Source: Montifringilla adamsi (lineage: Eukaryota > Chordata > Aves > Passeriformes > Passeridae). From it: a stretch of 64,000 bases of DNA. The notes under the pieces were generated by a model that worked only from the letters and a program-made list of their open reading frames with translations, did no database searches and was not told the DNA's origin. The position numbers and the translations under genes are program-made. Each line of letters opens with the position of its first letter. The first letter of the stretch is position 1. Location: assembly GCA_017590115.1 (NCBI GenBank), contig JAGGNK010012559.1, forward strand, positions 5,522,818-5,586,817. Reading direction: 5' to 3'. Positions 11,645 through 21,333 of the stretch are shown in pieces.

Positions 11645-12547
11645 TTAGATCCTTCCCAAGTAATGTGAGTGCTCGTAGCCTGGGAATTGCAACTTGGGAT
11701 CACATTTTTCCTCTGTTTTTGAAGTCCCAAAAGGATCACTCAGCACTGTGGACTCGGGTGGGGTCCCTTCTGTAAAGCTGTCACTGCCACAGTCACTGGC
11801 AATGCCTTCGTCCTCTGCCACCTGCAGTGTCCACAAGGGGATGGGCAGCCGCCTGCTGGGATCCTCTCTGGCCTGGGATCTCGAGGCCATCTGGAGCTGC
11901 AGATCCAGGATGGATTTCTGGTAATCCCTGGAGGAATGAGGAGTCTTCCTGTGCTCATGGGGCTCAGCACCAATCCCCCCCAGCATGGAGGGAAGAGGGG
12001 TCATTCCCAGGCTCTCATCCCTGTTTCCATCATCCTGCCCCTGCTCTCTGGCCCCTGGGAATCTCACATCAGTGAGGGATATTCTTTCCAAAGAGGAGCA
12101 GAGATAAAGGGATGGCTCCTTGTTTGCCTGGGATCCCGAGGTGTCCACCTCACCCTTCCTCTCTGCAAAGAAAGTGAAACCCAGGGCTCTGAGGTCGAGC
12201 ACAGATGCACTGGCCACAGGGAGAGCTCCAGATCCTGAATCCAAGCTGCTTTCCCCCGGAGCTGCTGGGCAGGGCTGAGAGCTGAGATGTCTCTTTGGAT
12301 ACCGAGGCATTCCGTATGGGATCAAAGTGCTGCTGTCTTCCTCCTCCTCATCCTCTGACCATGATGATGATGATGATGATGATGATGGGAAAGAAGCTAT
12401 CCATGGCAGGTGGTGTCCTCCTAAAGCCCTGTTTGTTCTCCTTGGGGGCACTGGCTTCTCTGAGCAGTTCAGATCATCACTGCAGAATTCCTTTTCACCG
12501 AGCTCCAAGTGGAACCTCGGTCCAGCAGCTTTAAATTGAGAGAAATC
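11645..12547 (-). CDS. IFNLR1: IFNLR1 coding exon 7 (cytoplasmic tail)
   Basis: A 301-codon last exon including TAA. It begins DFSQF, matching human KMP..DFS across the junction. It contains the polyserine/acidic block, tyrosines at about 357 and 362, and the conserved end HSHYLGRI. The tail is longer than the human tail by several tens of residues. Confidence 0.94.
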   Translation of the reverse strand, partial: DFSQFKAAGPRFHLELGEKEFCSDDLNCSEKPVPPRRTNRALGGHHLPWIASFPSSSSSSSSWSEDEEEEDSSTLIPYGMPRYPKRHLSSQPCPAAPGESSLDSGSGALPVASASVLDLRALGFTFFAERKGEVDTSGSQANKEPSLYLCSSLERISLTDVRFPGAREQGQDDGNRDESLGMTPLPSMLGGIGAEPHEHRKTPHSSRDYQKSILDLQLQMASRSQAREDPSRRLPIPLWTLQVAEDEGIASDCGSDSFTEGTPPESTVLSDPFGTSKTEEKCDPKLQFPGYEHSHYLGRI

Positions 12548-15544
12548 CTACCAGAGAGAAGGAACGAAACAGTGAGCCTGTGATGCTTTCAAAAGAAAAA
12601 TCTGGATGTCAGAAAGGTTCTTTCAAAAATGAGAATTATAAATGTCAAACTGAGAAGTGCAGAACCCCCCACTCCTCCCCAGTTACCCTCTGAAAACCAG
12701 CAAGACTCTGGGTCAGGAGGGGACACCAGAATTTGGGCCATACCAAAACCTGAGGCATCTTCCTTTGCTTGGCCTCGTGTTTCACCAGGCAGCAGATGAA
12801 GGGACTGGCCACAAAGATGGGGAGGACAAACAGAGGAATCACAACCAGAAGTGGGAACTTCCACTGTGCTGATGAAAAAGATAGAAATAATCTCTTGTGA
12901 GTGTATTTTTATAGGCATTATGGGCTCTGCACTGACACAAAATACTCAGAATTTTCAGAAAATATTTTAGGCTTTTTTAAATGAAACTATTTCTACAGAA
13001 AGCAGGAACCACTCACCAGAAAATCCAACCAGTCCCTTTAACAGGAAGCTTTTTTTTTTTTGTGGTGAAAACCTGATTTTAGCGGAAATCTTTGCCTTGC
13101 CCTCATTCCACTGGATGTCTCCCACATCCTTTCCTGAGAAGGGCCATACCTTTGTGGTTTAACAGCACACACACAGGCTGGGAGAATTCACTGTGCTTCA
13201 AGTTGATGCTTTCATAGAGAGCCCTGGCACTGAAGCAGTAATTGCCTCTGAGGGCAGTGGTGTTGATGGTCACTGTGTCCTTCCTGAAATAACCCTCATA
13301 TTTCTTCTGTTGAGAGACAAAGCAGAGGGTTGGAGAGGTGATTCTTTCATTATTGGGGTGGTGTTTCTGTATCACCTTAGCCCATGGATCCCTTGTGTCA
13401 CCCCATGTCTGGCATCTCCCCCAGGATCCAGGGTGGGAATTCCAGCTGTGCTGGGCTCTGCTCTGCCAGGGAATGCTGCCAGTGGCAACTGGATTGGTTG
13501 TTTTAAACCTCAGATCTTCAGAGTGACTGTAGTGTAGCCTCCCCTTCCTGATAAAAACAGGGAACTGCCAAAAAAATAAGGATGCACACACACACTTCTA
13601 CTTTTTGTCTCTGGCTTTGGTTTAGCTCTGCTTTAGCTGGTTCATTTCCTCCAGGCCCTGGATCCAGTCCCTCTCTCTCTGCCCACAACATTGAAGCTCT
13701 TTCAGTTCCTCCATTTCATCTAAAAAGAGCCACTTGTACTGACCTTGTCTTCAGATCCTGCTTCCCAGAGGTTCAAGTCATACTTCCAGGTGAGGTTCTC
13801 CACACAGGTGGGCAGAGGGAAGGAGGCACTGACATGGATGGAATTGTCCCTGACGTTCAGGGTCAGCACGGGGGGAGCCAGTTCCACTGCAATGGAGGGA
13901 GCAGGTGTGAGAATGGGGCTGGCTTGGCTCTTACCTTCCAGCAGTGACACTTTCCATGGCTGGTCCTCACTTCCAGCTGTTATCTTGTGATAAGAGGGAG
14001 GCAAAGGACACCTCTTTATCTAAAACACCCCAGAGAGCTTGGAGCCGCTTTGCTCAGCTGGGACACTGATGAACAAATTCTGACAAAATTCACCCTCAAA
14101 TGATCCCAGCTCGTTACTGTTCCTGCTCACTCAAGTCTCTGCCATCCATAAAGCTCCTGGATACCTGTGGGGTGTGATCTGTGTGTTTGTGGGAATGTCC
14201 TTCCATCCAGGCTGTCACCTGGCAGGCACTCACCATCTGAGTAATAATCCTTGAACTGGGATTTCACCCACGGCGACTGGGACCGTCCCCAAACCGCCTT
14301 CACCCGAGCCCGGACTTTAACATAGAGGTTGGAGAGGGCACAAGTCAGGTTGCAAAAGGATCTGGAGATGTTTCTGCAGTGAGGAACCTTCATCCATTTG
14401 TCCAGGCGATCCTGGCTGGAAGGAACAGCCACACCAAAATATTAAACACGTTCTGCTGTGATTTATAGAGCAACAGAGGGAAGGGTTTGGGAGGGTGGGG
14501 AGCAAGTGGTGCTCAGAGTTTGGAACACATCCCACATGGATCATGTTTCGTTTTGGTGGAAGGTCACTGATGATTAGGACAGTCATTAATCAGGAGAGAT
14601 GCCCAGTAGTTGTCCCTGTGGCATCCCTGTGATCAGACATGGTTTGGGAGCTCTTACCTTTCATACCTCACAGTGTAGGTCACATCTGGGGGAGAGCCTT
14701 CCCCTGGAGCCCAGGTCAAAATCATGGCAAAATCCTTGGACAGCAGGGTCACATTTTGAGGAGGGAGAAGCTGAACATGACCTGGTCAAAAGGGAAAATT
14801 ATGTGAATGATTCAAAAGTATCTTTGGGGACAGGAAGTACCACTTGGCTCTCACTAAGGTGGTGTCAATATCTGAGGCTGAGCCTTTCATTAAAGGCTGG
14901 AAATTGGCTCTGGAAGCAGGTGTGATGCAATGTTTTCCTTGTCTCTCATAAAGCATCTTCATCTCAACAGCATTTAGAATTAGGACTCACATTTGTATGA
15001 ACAATCTGTTTCATAATTTCAATTGGCTTTCCCCGTACTCTCACTGCATTTCACTGATTTACAGCCCACAAACTCTGCCTGACTCCCTGGACAGGGCAGT
15101 CACTGTCTTCCCCTGACTGTCTGTCCCAGACAAGGCTGCCCCACACTTCTCATTCAATCCCAATCCTCCAAGGGCAGATCCTATCAGGAATTCAGAGCTG
15201 CAGGTTTGTCCTGTATATTTTCCTGCCCCTCTTTTTTCCAGTAGATCACCACGACCATCACTAGCCCTCAACAAGGCCCCTTCCACAGACAGATTTTAAA
15301 CTGTCACTTCTTTACCATGAAATATTCCACTTTATGTGAATCATTCCCATTTAAACTGATTCAAATTTCTCTCTCCTCCTACCAACAAAGCCATATAGTG
15401 AAAAGAAAAGCAACACTCAGGTGTGCACGTACCTCGAGCCTGCTGCAGGAGGCACAGAGCCATCAGGGCTCCCACTCTCCAGCCACACAGGACAAAGCAG
15501 AACTTCCCACTTGTCATAAACTCTTTTCCTTGATCCATTCTCAT
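11645..15544 (-). CDS. IFNLR1: Interferon lambda receptor 1, complete, 7 exons
   Basis: Specific chain of the type III interferon receptor. With IL10RB it binds IFN-lambda at the surface of epithelial cells and activates JAK1/TYK2 and STAT1/STAT2. Minus-strand coding exons: 15433-15544, 14658-14781, 14234-14415, 13744-13886, 13150-13306, 12750-12868, 11645-12547. All are GT-AG and in phase, giving 579 residues plus TAA (human 520, from memory). Residues 1-37 are the signal region. D1 begins PPQNVTLLS and ends FKDYYSD; D2 begins VELAPPVLTL. All six family cysteines are visible (three in the HCRN...CNLTC segment, then PTC, NYC, PVC). The membrane helix is about 246-268. The tail has S334-341 polyserine next to an acidic EDEEEED block, Y357 (LIPYGMP) in the region of the human STAT2-docking tyrosine, and the conserved C-terminal HYLGR. 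The start could instead be the in-frame Met 3 (better context) or Met 10. Confidence 0.96.
12361..12387 (-). repeat. IFNLR1: Coding TCA microsatellite in IFNLR1 exon 7
   Basis: Nine ATG triplets on the plus strand, read on the minus strand as eight TCA serine codons (S334-341) beside the acidic EDEEEED block. Length change would add or remove serines without a frameshift. Confidence 0.93.
12750..12868 (-). CDS. IFNLR1: IFNLR1 coding exon 6 (transmembrane)
   Basis: It encodes AQWKF, a hydrophobic helix (PLLVVIPLFVLPIFVASPF), then ICCLVKHEAKQRKMPQ. Two cysteines at the inner membrane face are candidates for palmitoylation (inference). The donor is GTTTTG, a weaker site than its neighbours. Confidence 0.92.
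13150..13306 (-). CDS. IFNLR1: IFNLR1 coding exon 5 (D2, second half)
   Basis: It encodes KKYEGYFRKDTVTINTTAL, NYCFSARALYES and FSQPVCVLLNHK. The two cysteines match the human D2 pattern. The donor is GTATGG at 13144-13149. Confidence 0.94.
13744..13886 (-). CDS. IFNLR1: IFNLR1 coding exon 4 (D2, first half)
   Basis: It encodes VELAPPVLTL, FPLPTC, NLTWKYDLNLWEAG and SEDK. The cysteine and the sequon (NLT) are visible. The acceptor is TTGCAG and the donor GTCAGT. Confidence 0.94.
14234..14415 (-). CDS. IFNLR1: IFNLR1 coding exon 3 (D1, second half)
   Basis: It encodes WMKVPHCRNISRSFCNLTC, with the three-cysteine pattern special to this receptor and two sequons, then KVRARVKAVWGRSQSPWV and FKDYYSD. 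The donor is GTGAGT at 14228-14233. Confidence 0.95.
14658..14781 (-). CDS. IFNLR1: IFNLR1 coding exon 2 (D1, first half)
   Basis: It encodes LLPPQNVTLLSKDF, ILTWAPGEGSPPDVTY and TVRYE, nearly identical in pattern to human IFNLR1. One sequon (NVT) is conserved with human. The donor is GTAAGA. Confidence 0.95.
15433..15544 (-). CDS. IFNLR1: IFNLR1 coding exon 1 (signal peptide)
   Basis: The first ATG is at 15542-15544 with A at -3. In-frame ATGs follow at residues 3 (A at -3, G at +4) and 10. The hydrophobic stretch FCFVLCGWRVGALMALCLL ends in QQARG. The donor is GTACGT at 15427-15432. An AG preceded by weak pyrimidines lies about 8 bases upstream of the ATG, so a separate noncoding first exon is possible. 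Confidence 0.85.
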
Positions 15545-16706
15545 CGTGTTTCCTGTGTGAATTCCAGAGGATTGAGGAGCTCAGGAGCTGCACACATGCG
15601 CCCTGCATCGCTTCCTGGTACAGCCCTGCACGTGTGCCTGGGAGAGGAGCAGGGTGAGAGGGTTTTGGGGGACAGGGAAGGTAAAGGTTGCAGCACTGCG
15701 CCCTCCAGTGCAGCACAGCTGAGCCCTGGCACAGGGCAAGGAAGAGCTGCCTCATCTTGTGAGACACCTCAGTAAAACTCTGACCTTTGGTACTTACCTG
15801 CGTGGCTGTGAAATATTAATAGCACTTAAATAAGGTTTCAGTGCAGGAGAGAGCTATTAATAACCTAGCAACAATAAAAACAGTGGGATGGGGACTCTGG
15901 TAGCCTGGTGTTTACAGCAGATCAAAGAGTTTCTCTTAGTTTATGTTAGCACAATGTTTTTTGGGAGTTAGGGAATTACTGCACTTTACAGCTGGGGGGT
16001 AAAGTGCAGAGATAGGACAGAGATCTGCCCCCTCCCAGTGTGGGCACATGAAAGGACCTGGATCTCTGCCACGCTGCCAAGTGCAGGGTGCCCAGGTGTG
16101 TGCTTGGAATGGCTGTGGCACTGCAGGAGAAGGGGGAAATCCCTGGGGCAGGGATTGTTTGGCACTTCAGCTCTCCTGCCTTCCCATGACAGGCACCCCA
16201 GGCCTGAGGCATCAGCAGCAGGAATGGATCAGTGAATTCACCTCACAGGAGAGTTACAGCAGCTTGGACAAAGGGTCTTCCCCAGGTGGAAAACTCTCCC
16301 AGCCCAGCAGACAGCCCTTGACAACCCTTGGAACCCTTGGAACCTGGGAGTGTCAGCTTCTGGGTACAAAATCACCATTTCCTCCAAAAATCTCCATTTC
16401 CTCTTAACACGGGTTTCTGTTTCCCTGGCTGTTCTGCTACCTCTGTTTAATTTCATTTAATTTTTATTGACTTTCTTATAAAAAGAAGAATTGTAATCCT
16501 TTCTAAGGAAAACAGCAAAGTGAAGGGTCTGGAGCGTCTGTCCCCCTTCAGCACCCGAACTGCAGAGCCACAAGCAAGCCACAGCTCTTGTGCTTCCCGC
16601 AGCAGCCTGGGCAGGATCGGGAGCAGTTCCACTCACTCGGCTCTGGCTCAGAGCCCTCGGGCAGCTCCTCCTCAAGGTGACTGGGATTTTTAGTAATCGA
16701 GAATCT

Positions 16707-16756
16707 CATCATTATCATCATCATCATCATCATCATCACATCATCATCATCATCAC
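16707..16756 (+). repeat. CAT trinucleotide microsatellite
   Basis: A run of ATC/CAT triplets with two small interruptions, 1.2 kb upstream of the IFNLR1 ATG and just beyond the CpG-rich patch at 16780-16990. Confidence 0.9.
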
Positions 16757-16779
16757 ATTCACATCGCCATCATCCTTTC

Positions 16780-16990
16780 CTGTGGAACACCCGCGCTGGA
16801 CTCGGGGCTCTCCCGGTCTCTGTGGCAGAACCGCCCCGATCTGCGGCCGCCGGAGGGGCTGTCCCGGGAGGGGACATGTGCCGCTGTCCCCACCCGCGCT
16901 GGGGTGGCCGATGCCACGAGGTGTCGCTGCCTGTCAAACAAAACGCGCTTTTCTCCAAGCCACGCCGGCTGAAAAGTTCGGGAAGCGCAA
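16780..16990 (-). promoter_or_regulatory. CpG-rich patch upstream of IFNLR1, candidate promoter
   Basis: CpG-dense sequence, including CGGCCGCCGGAGG, about 1.25-1.45 kb upstream of the IFNLR1 ATG. It may be the CpG-island promoter with a noncoding first exon spliced to an acceptor just before the ATG (an AG at about -8). This is inference; no transcript evidence is available here. Confidence 0.35.
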
Positions 16991-19941
16991 AAATTCCTGC
17001 TGAGCCTTGAGTGATTCCCGGAGCATCCTGGCATGGCACAGGGGGCACAGCACACCCACGGTTCTGCTCCCCTGCCCCTCCAGCCTCTGCCTCTGGCTGG
17101 GGGGGTTCAGGAAGGGGCCGGATCAGGTGCTGGCAGGAGCAGGACTCTGTGTGTGACAGGAGGACACACGGTTGTACCCATCAGTGCTCTGGGACCCTGC
17201 TGTGGAGCCTTGTGGTGCCTTTAGGATGCAGGCAGGGATGGTGCTGCTGCAGAGGACTGCTAACAGCCTTCATCCCAGGGCAAATCGCTCAGCTGTGCCC
17301 GTGTTCTCCCACTGCTGTACTCCTGTGGAGCATAAATATTCAAATATTCTTATCCACAAACCAGCTGGACACAATCCTGTGCAATGTGCTTTAGCATGAC
17401 CCTGCTTGGCCCCACTGTGGTCCTTTCCACCCTGAGTCACTCTGTGATGCTGTGAAATGCTTTGGGATGACTTTGGCTGTCATTCCATGGCACGCCCACC
17501 CCTCGCTCTGGGACACCCAGGGGACTCCCCCCATTTTCCACCTGCTCCCTCCCTGCGTGCAGCAGATGATTCAGCACAGGAGGGCAAACCCTGCAACCCT
17601 CCCTGAGTCAGAGTCACAGGTATCTGCCCTCCCTGAGGAAGGGCACTGCAGGAAATGCAGTGTGAGCAAGGCACAGCTGGGGCCGTGGTTGGGTTTTGTG
17701 AAACCTTTGGAAGCAACAGGCAGCACCAAGTGCTGCCACTCCAGCTCCTTCCCTTCACTCTCAGCCCAGCCAGGAGCTGTTCTGGCAGAGCTGTGTGTGC
17801 TGCAGGCTGGGAGCTGGGGACACAGACTGAGCCCAGGGAGAAAAAAACAGATTAAAACTTGTAACAGGGCATTCCTGGTACAGATAGCACCATGGGAAAC
17901 CAAACCTCTGATTCATAAATGCAGCAGGTGAATGAGGATGAGAAAATATCCCTTAGCCCCAAAAAAATACATGTTCTGAAAGTGACACCTCACTCAGCTC
18001 CAAAGTTTTCTCTTGTAATGCTGGGGGAGAACATACTGATTTTCAAGGATGCTTAGGGGAAGAGCAGAAAGTTTTCAAACAACACAAAGTCCCTGGTTTT
18101 CTCCCCTGTCCCGAGTTTCTTGCACCAAGAGGACACCTCTGGCAGTTCTTGTGCCCAGCTCTCCCTTCCTTCCCCTGGCTCCTGGGGCTCTGTGGGACGA
18201 GTTGTGCAGCCAAGACATCGAAGCATCCAGGAACTGGAAACAGCCCCACCCTGGCAGGAGGAGACAGATCCCAGGGACAGCCTGACACTGCCACCTCCAG
18301 CAGCCCCATCCTGGCTGCAGGGAGCCTCAACCTTCTTCTCTACCCCTGGGAAATCTTCGTTGGAGGCTTAGTTCTGACTCTGAATGTGGCGCTTGATCTT
18401 CTGTGGCTCAGCAGGGGAATTTTTTTTCCTCTTGCTGCTCAGGACCAGCCCTGACACACAGGCTGCTGATGGTTGGATTTGAGGGGAATTATTCTGGAAG
18501 GTTCACAAAGAAAACATGGGGGAAATGATGGGATTAGCAAAGGATGAAATGCTACTGAGAATTAAAAGGTTAAAAAATCTGCAGAGCTGGGTGATGTCAG
18601 ATGGTAAAACAAAATATAGCAGTGTCCCCTTGACCCAGACAGGCATCTGGGCAACCTGTCACCAGGAGGAAGGGAAGAGAATGGGCTTGGTTTGTTTTTT
18701 AAATTGAGTCTGAAAAGACTTAAAATGAAAAGCAAAAGCAAAAACAAACCCATAAATTTTGTTCCCCATACAAATGCTGTGAATCATTTCATCTCCTTTA
18801 TTTTTTCTTCCGGGGAAGGGTTTTTACAGGAACTCGGGGCTTTGCCTGGGCACAGGAGCTGGAGCTGACCATGATTAAAGAGTCTGTACATTTAACAGTT
18901 CCTAAAGGTGAGGAGAATACAGGGAATGCTGTAAGGACCCCTGGACCCTGTAGGTCAGGATTTTTGGGACAGTATTTGTGCCACATTTATGGGATGCTGG
19001 CAGCAGCAGTTCCTGGTGCTGCAGCTCTGAGCTGGCTCCAGTTTACCTTGTCCAGGACCTGCAGCTTTTTGGGTACAATCTGAGGTGTGCAAACACGGAG
19101 TCTGGAATCCTGGAGGTGTCTGTGGAACATTAAAGTCAAACTCTTGAGCAAAGGCAGCATCTCTGGAAGTTCAGCTGATTCCCAGATCCCACAGGGACTG
19201 GCACAGGTTGAGCTGAGTTCTGCCAATGAGCAGAATCCTTTTCTACCACTCAACAGGTAAATTAAATAGGTCTCACTTAAAGTCCAAACTACAACAAAGG
19301 AGACAAAGGTTTCACAAACATGCCTTGCTCACAGGCAGACTTTTCCCTGGGATGTGTGGATGAGGCAGCCCCAGCTGATCACCTGTTTTAGGCTGCTTCT
19401 CTCTCTTCCCCTGAAACCTGTCCCTTCCCTTCCCCGTGCCTTTCCAGCGGGGCTGGGAGCAGGCAGGGAGCTGCCTGGACACGCAGCCCCGGCGAAACTC
19501 CGAGCACAGCCAGGGGAGCACAGCACGTGCTTGGCCACAAGGAGCAGATCCAGCCCCACGGAACGGCCCCGGGGCACCGAGCCTCCCGAAACCCCCACTC
19601 CCCCCAGCAGCGTGGGAAAACTGCTGGGGACCCTGCATGTCCCGACAGAGAGAGGCTTAATACCAGCCTCATGTGCTCCCTGAGCCAAGCTGTGCTCCTG
19701 GGGGTCATCCCACAGCACTCTGAGCTTCGGGAGCATCTCCTGGCTGGGGGATCTGATGTCACCCTGCTGTGAGGGGTTTCTCTCCTGGCTCAGGACAGTG
19801 GGAGCTGGAATGGTGGCCCTGACTGTGACATCCTGCTGTGTGTGGCAGGAGGAGCAGGGATCTCTGCACAGCCCCCACAAGCAGGAGATAAACCTGGTCT
19901 TGCAGGGATTTTAGCAAAGTGAGTGCACACACTGGGAAGGA

Positions 19942-20354
19942 GGAGTGTGGCATGGGGTGTCCAGAGAAGGGAACAGAGCTGGAGAGGGGCTGGAGCACCA
20001 GGAGAGGCTGAGGGAGCTGGGAGGGCTCAGCCTGGAGCAAAGGAGGCTCAGGTGGGAGCTTCTCACTCTCCACAAGTCCCTGACAGGAGGGTGCAGTGAG
20101 GTGTTTCAGTGTCTTCTCCCAGGGACAGGACAAGAGGAAACAGCTTCCAGTTGCACAGGGGAGTTTTAGATCAGATATTAAAGAAAACTTCACTGAAAGG
20201 GGTGTAAACACTGGAACAGGCTGCCCAGGGAAGAGGTGGAGTCACCATCCCTGGAAGTGTTCAGGTCAATGTGGCACTTGGGGACATGGTGTCATGGGGG
20301 ACATGGTGGCACTGCTGGGTCAATGACAATCTTAAAGAGCTTTTCCATCCTTAA
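19942..20354 (+). mobile_element. CR1 LINE fragment, intergenic
   Basis: A longer CR1 copy starting near GGGGTGTCCAGAGAAGGGAA and running through CACCAGGAGAGGCTGAGGGA, AACAGGCTGCCCAGGGAAG and GTCACCATCCCTGGAAGTG. The 3' end is degenerate with a short GGTGTCATGGGGGACAT duplication. Confidence 0.85.
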
Positions 20355-21302
20355 GAATTCCAGAACACGGGCATACCATGAATGTTCTGTCTTTAACTTG
20401 AACGCCAGCAGGAGCAGGTGAGTTCCCTGCAGAGGAGGATGTGCAGGGAGCCCAGGGAGGATTTCCAGGCCAAGCCTGGGAGATGCTTTTCCCCCGCAAC
20501 CACCAGTGGCAGCAGCTTCCTGGTGGGGTGGGAAGTCTTTGAATGTTTGCAATGTTTTGCATTGCAGTATTTGGATGCCAAAGCTATGCAGTACTCTGAA
20601 AGTTAATTAGCCAGATAACTAATTAAAGACTTCTCCCTTTTATTGTTGCCAACTTGCAATTCAGAAAGGGGCTTGTGTCAAAGTGAATCCAGCCACACAC
20701 CCCAGTGAAAGAAGTGATAAACCATTCACAATCCAATTAACCATTCTGGGACTGCAGAGGCAAAATCCCATCACTGGCTGGGGGAAGAAGGTCCTGATCC
20801 CATAAAGCACCACCACAACTGACCAGCCTTGAAGCCTCTCCAGAGGATTCTGCTGTGGAGGGAACAGGACAGGATTACAGGTGCCAGAAGTTATGGTGCT
20901 GGAAGGGTCCCCATGAGGGTGACATCCTTGGGGACCTGGTTTGACCTTCCTGCTAAAGGTCCAGGATGGGGTTTATGGGACTCTGAGCTGAGGCTGTAAG
21001 GACACAGGTGTGGCACTGGCTGGTGGCTCTGCAGTTCTGTCCCTGACTGCTGAGGGCTCCGCTGGAATGGGGAAAGATCTCGCTGGACAGCCAGCCATGG
21101 ATAATGTCCAACCATCTCCCATCATCTCACTTCTCTGAGTGTCATAAGGCATCATCACTGCACAGGAGATCCACAATATGTTTAAAAAGGATCATCACAT
21201 TCCATGGCTGTGGACCAGCCTTGCCAGGGTGGAGGAACGAGCAGTGGCCTGACCTGGCAGGGCTGGGGTCACTCTGCCCTGGGGAAAGGCAGCTACAGGG
21301 CA

Positions 21303-21333
21303 GAGCTGAGCTGAGCTGAGCTGAGCTGAGCTG
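21303..21333 (+). repeat. GAGCT pentanucleotide microsatellite
   Basis: Six perfect copies of GAGCT/CTGAG in the IFNLR1-GRHL3 intergenic DNA. Confidence 0.92.

Larger units (their letters stand above)
12548..15432. other. IFNLR1 introns
   Basis: Introns at 12548-12749, 12869-13149, 13307-13743, 13887-14233, 14416-14657 and 14782-15432. All are short, and none holds a recognisable repeat or other gene. Confidence 0.8.

Noticed and set aside
12295..12539. Plus-strand frames rich in Met or Asp over the ATG repeat
   Set aside because: They are antisense readings of the polyserine microsatellite in IFNLR1 exon 7.
17400..17465. Possible CR1 tail (TCTGTGATGCTGTG)
   Set aside because: Too short and degenerate, with no upstream CR1 core.
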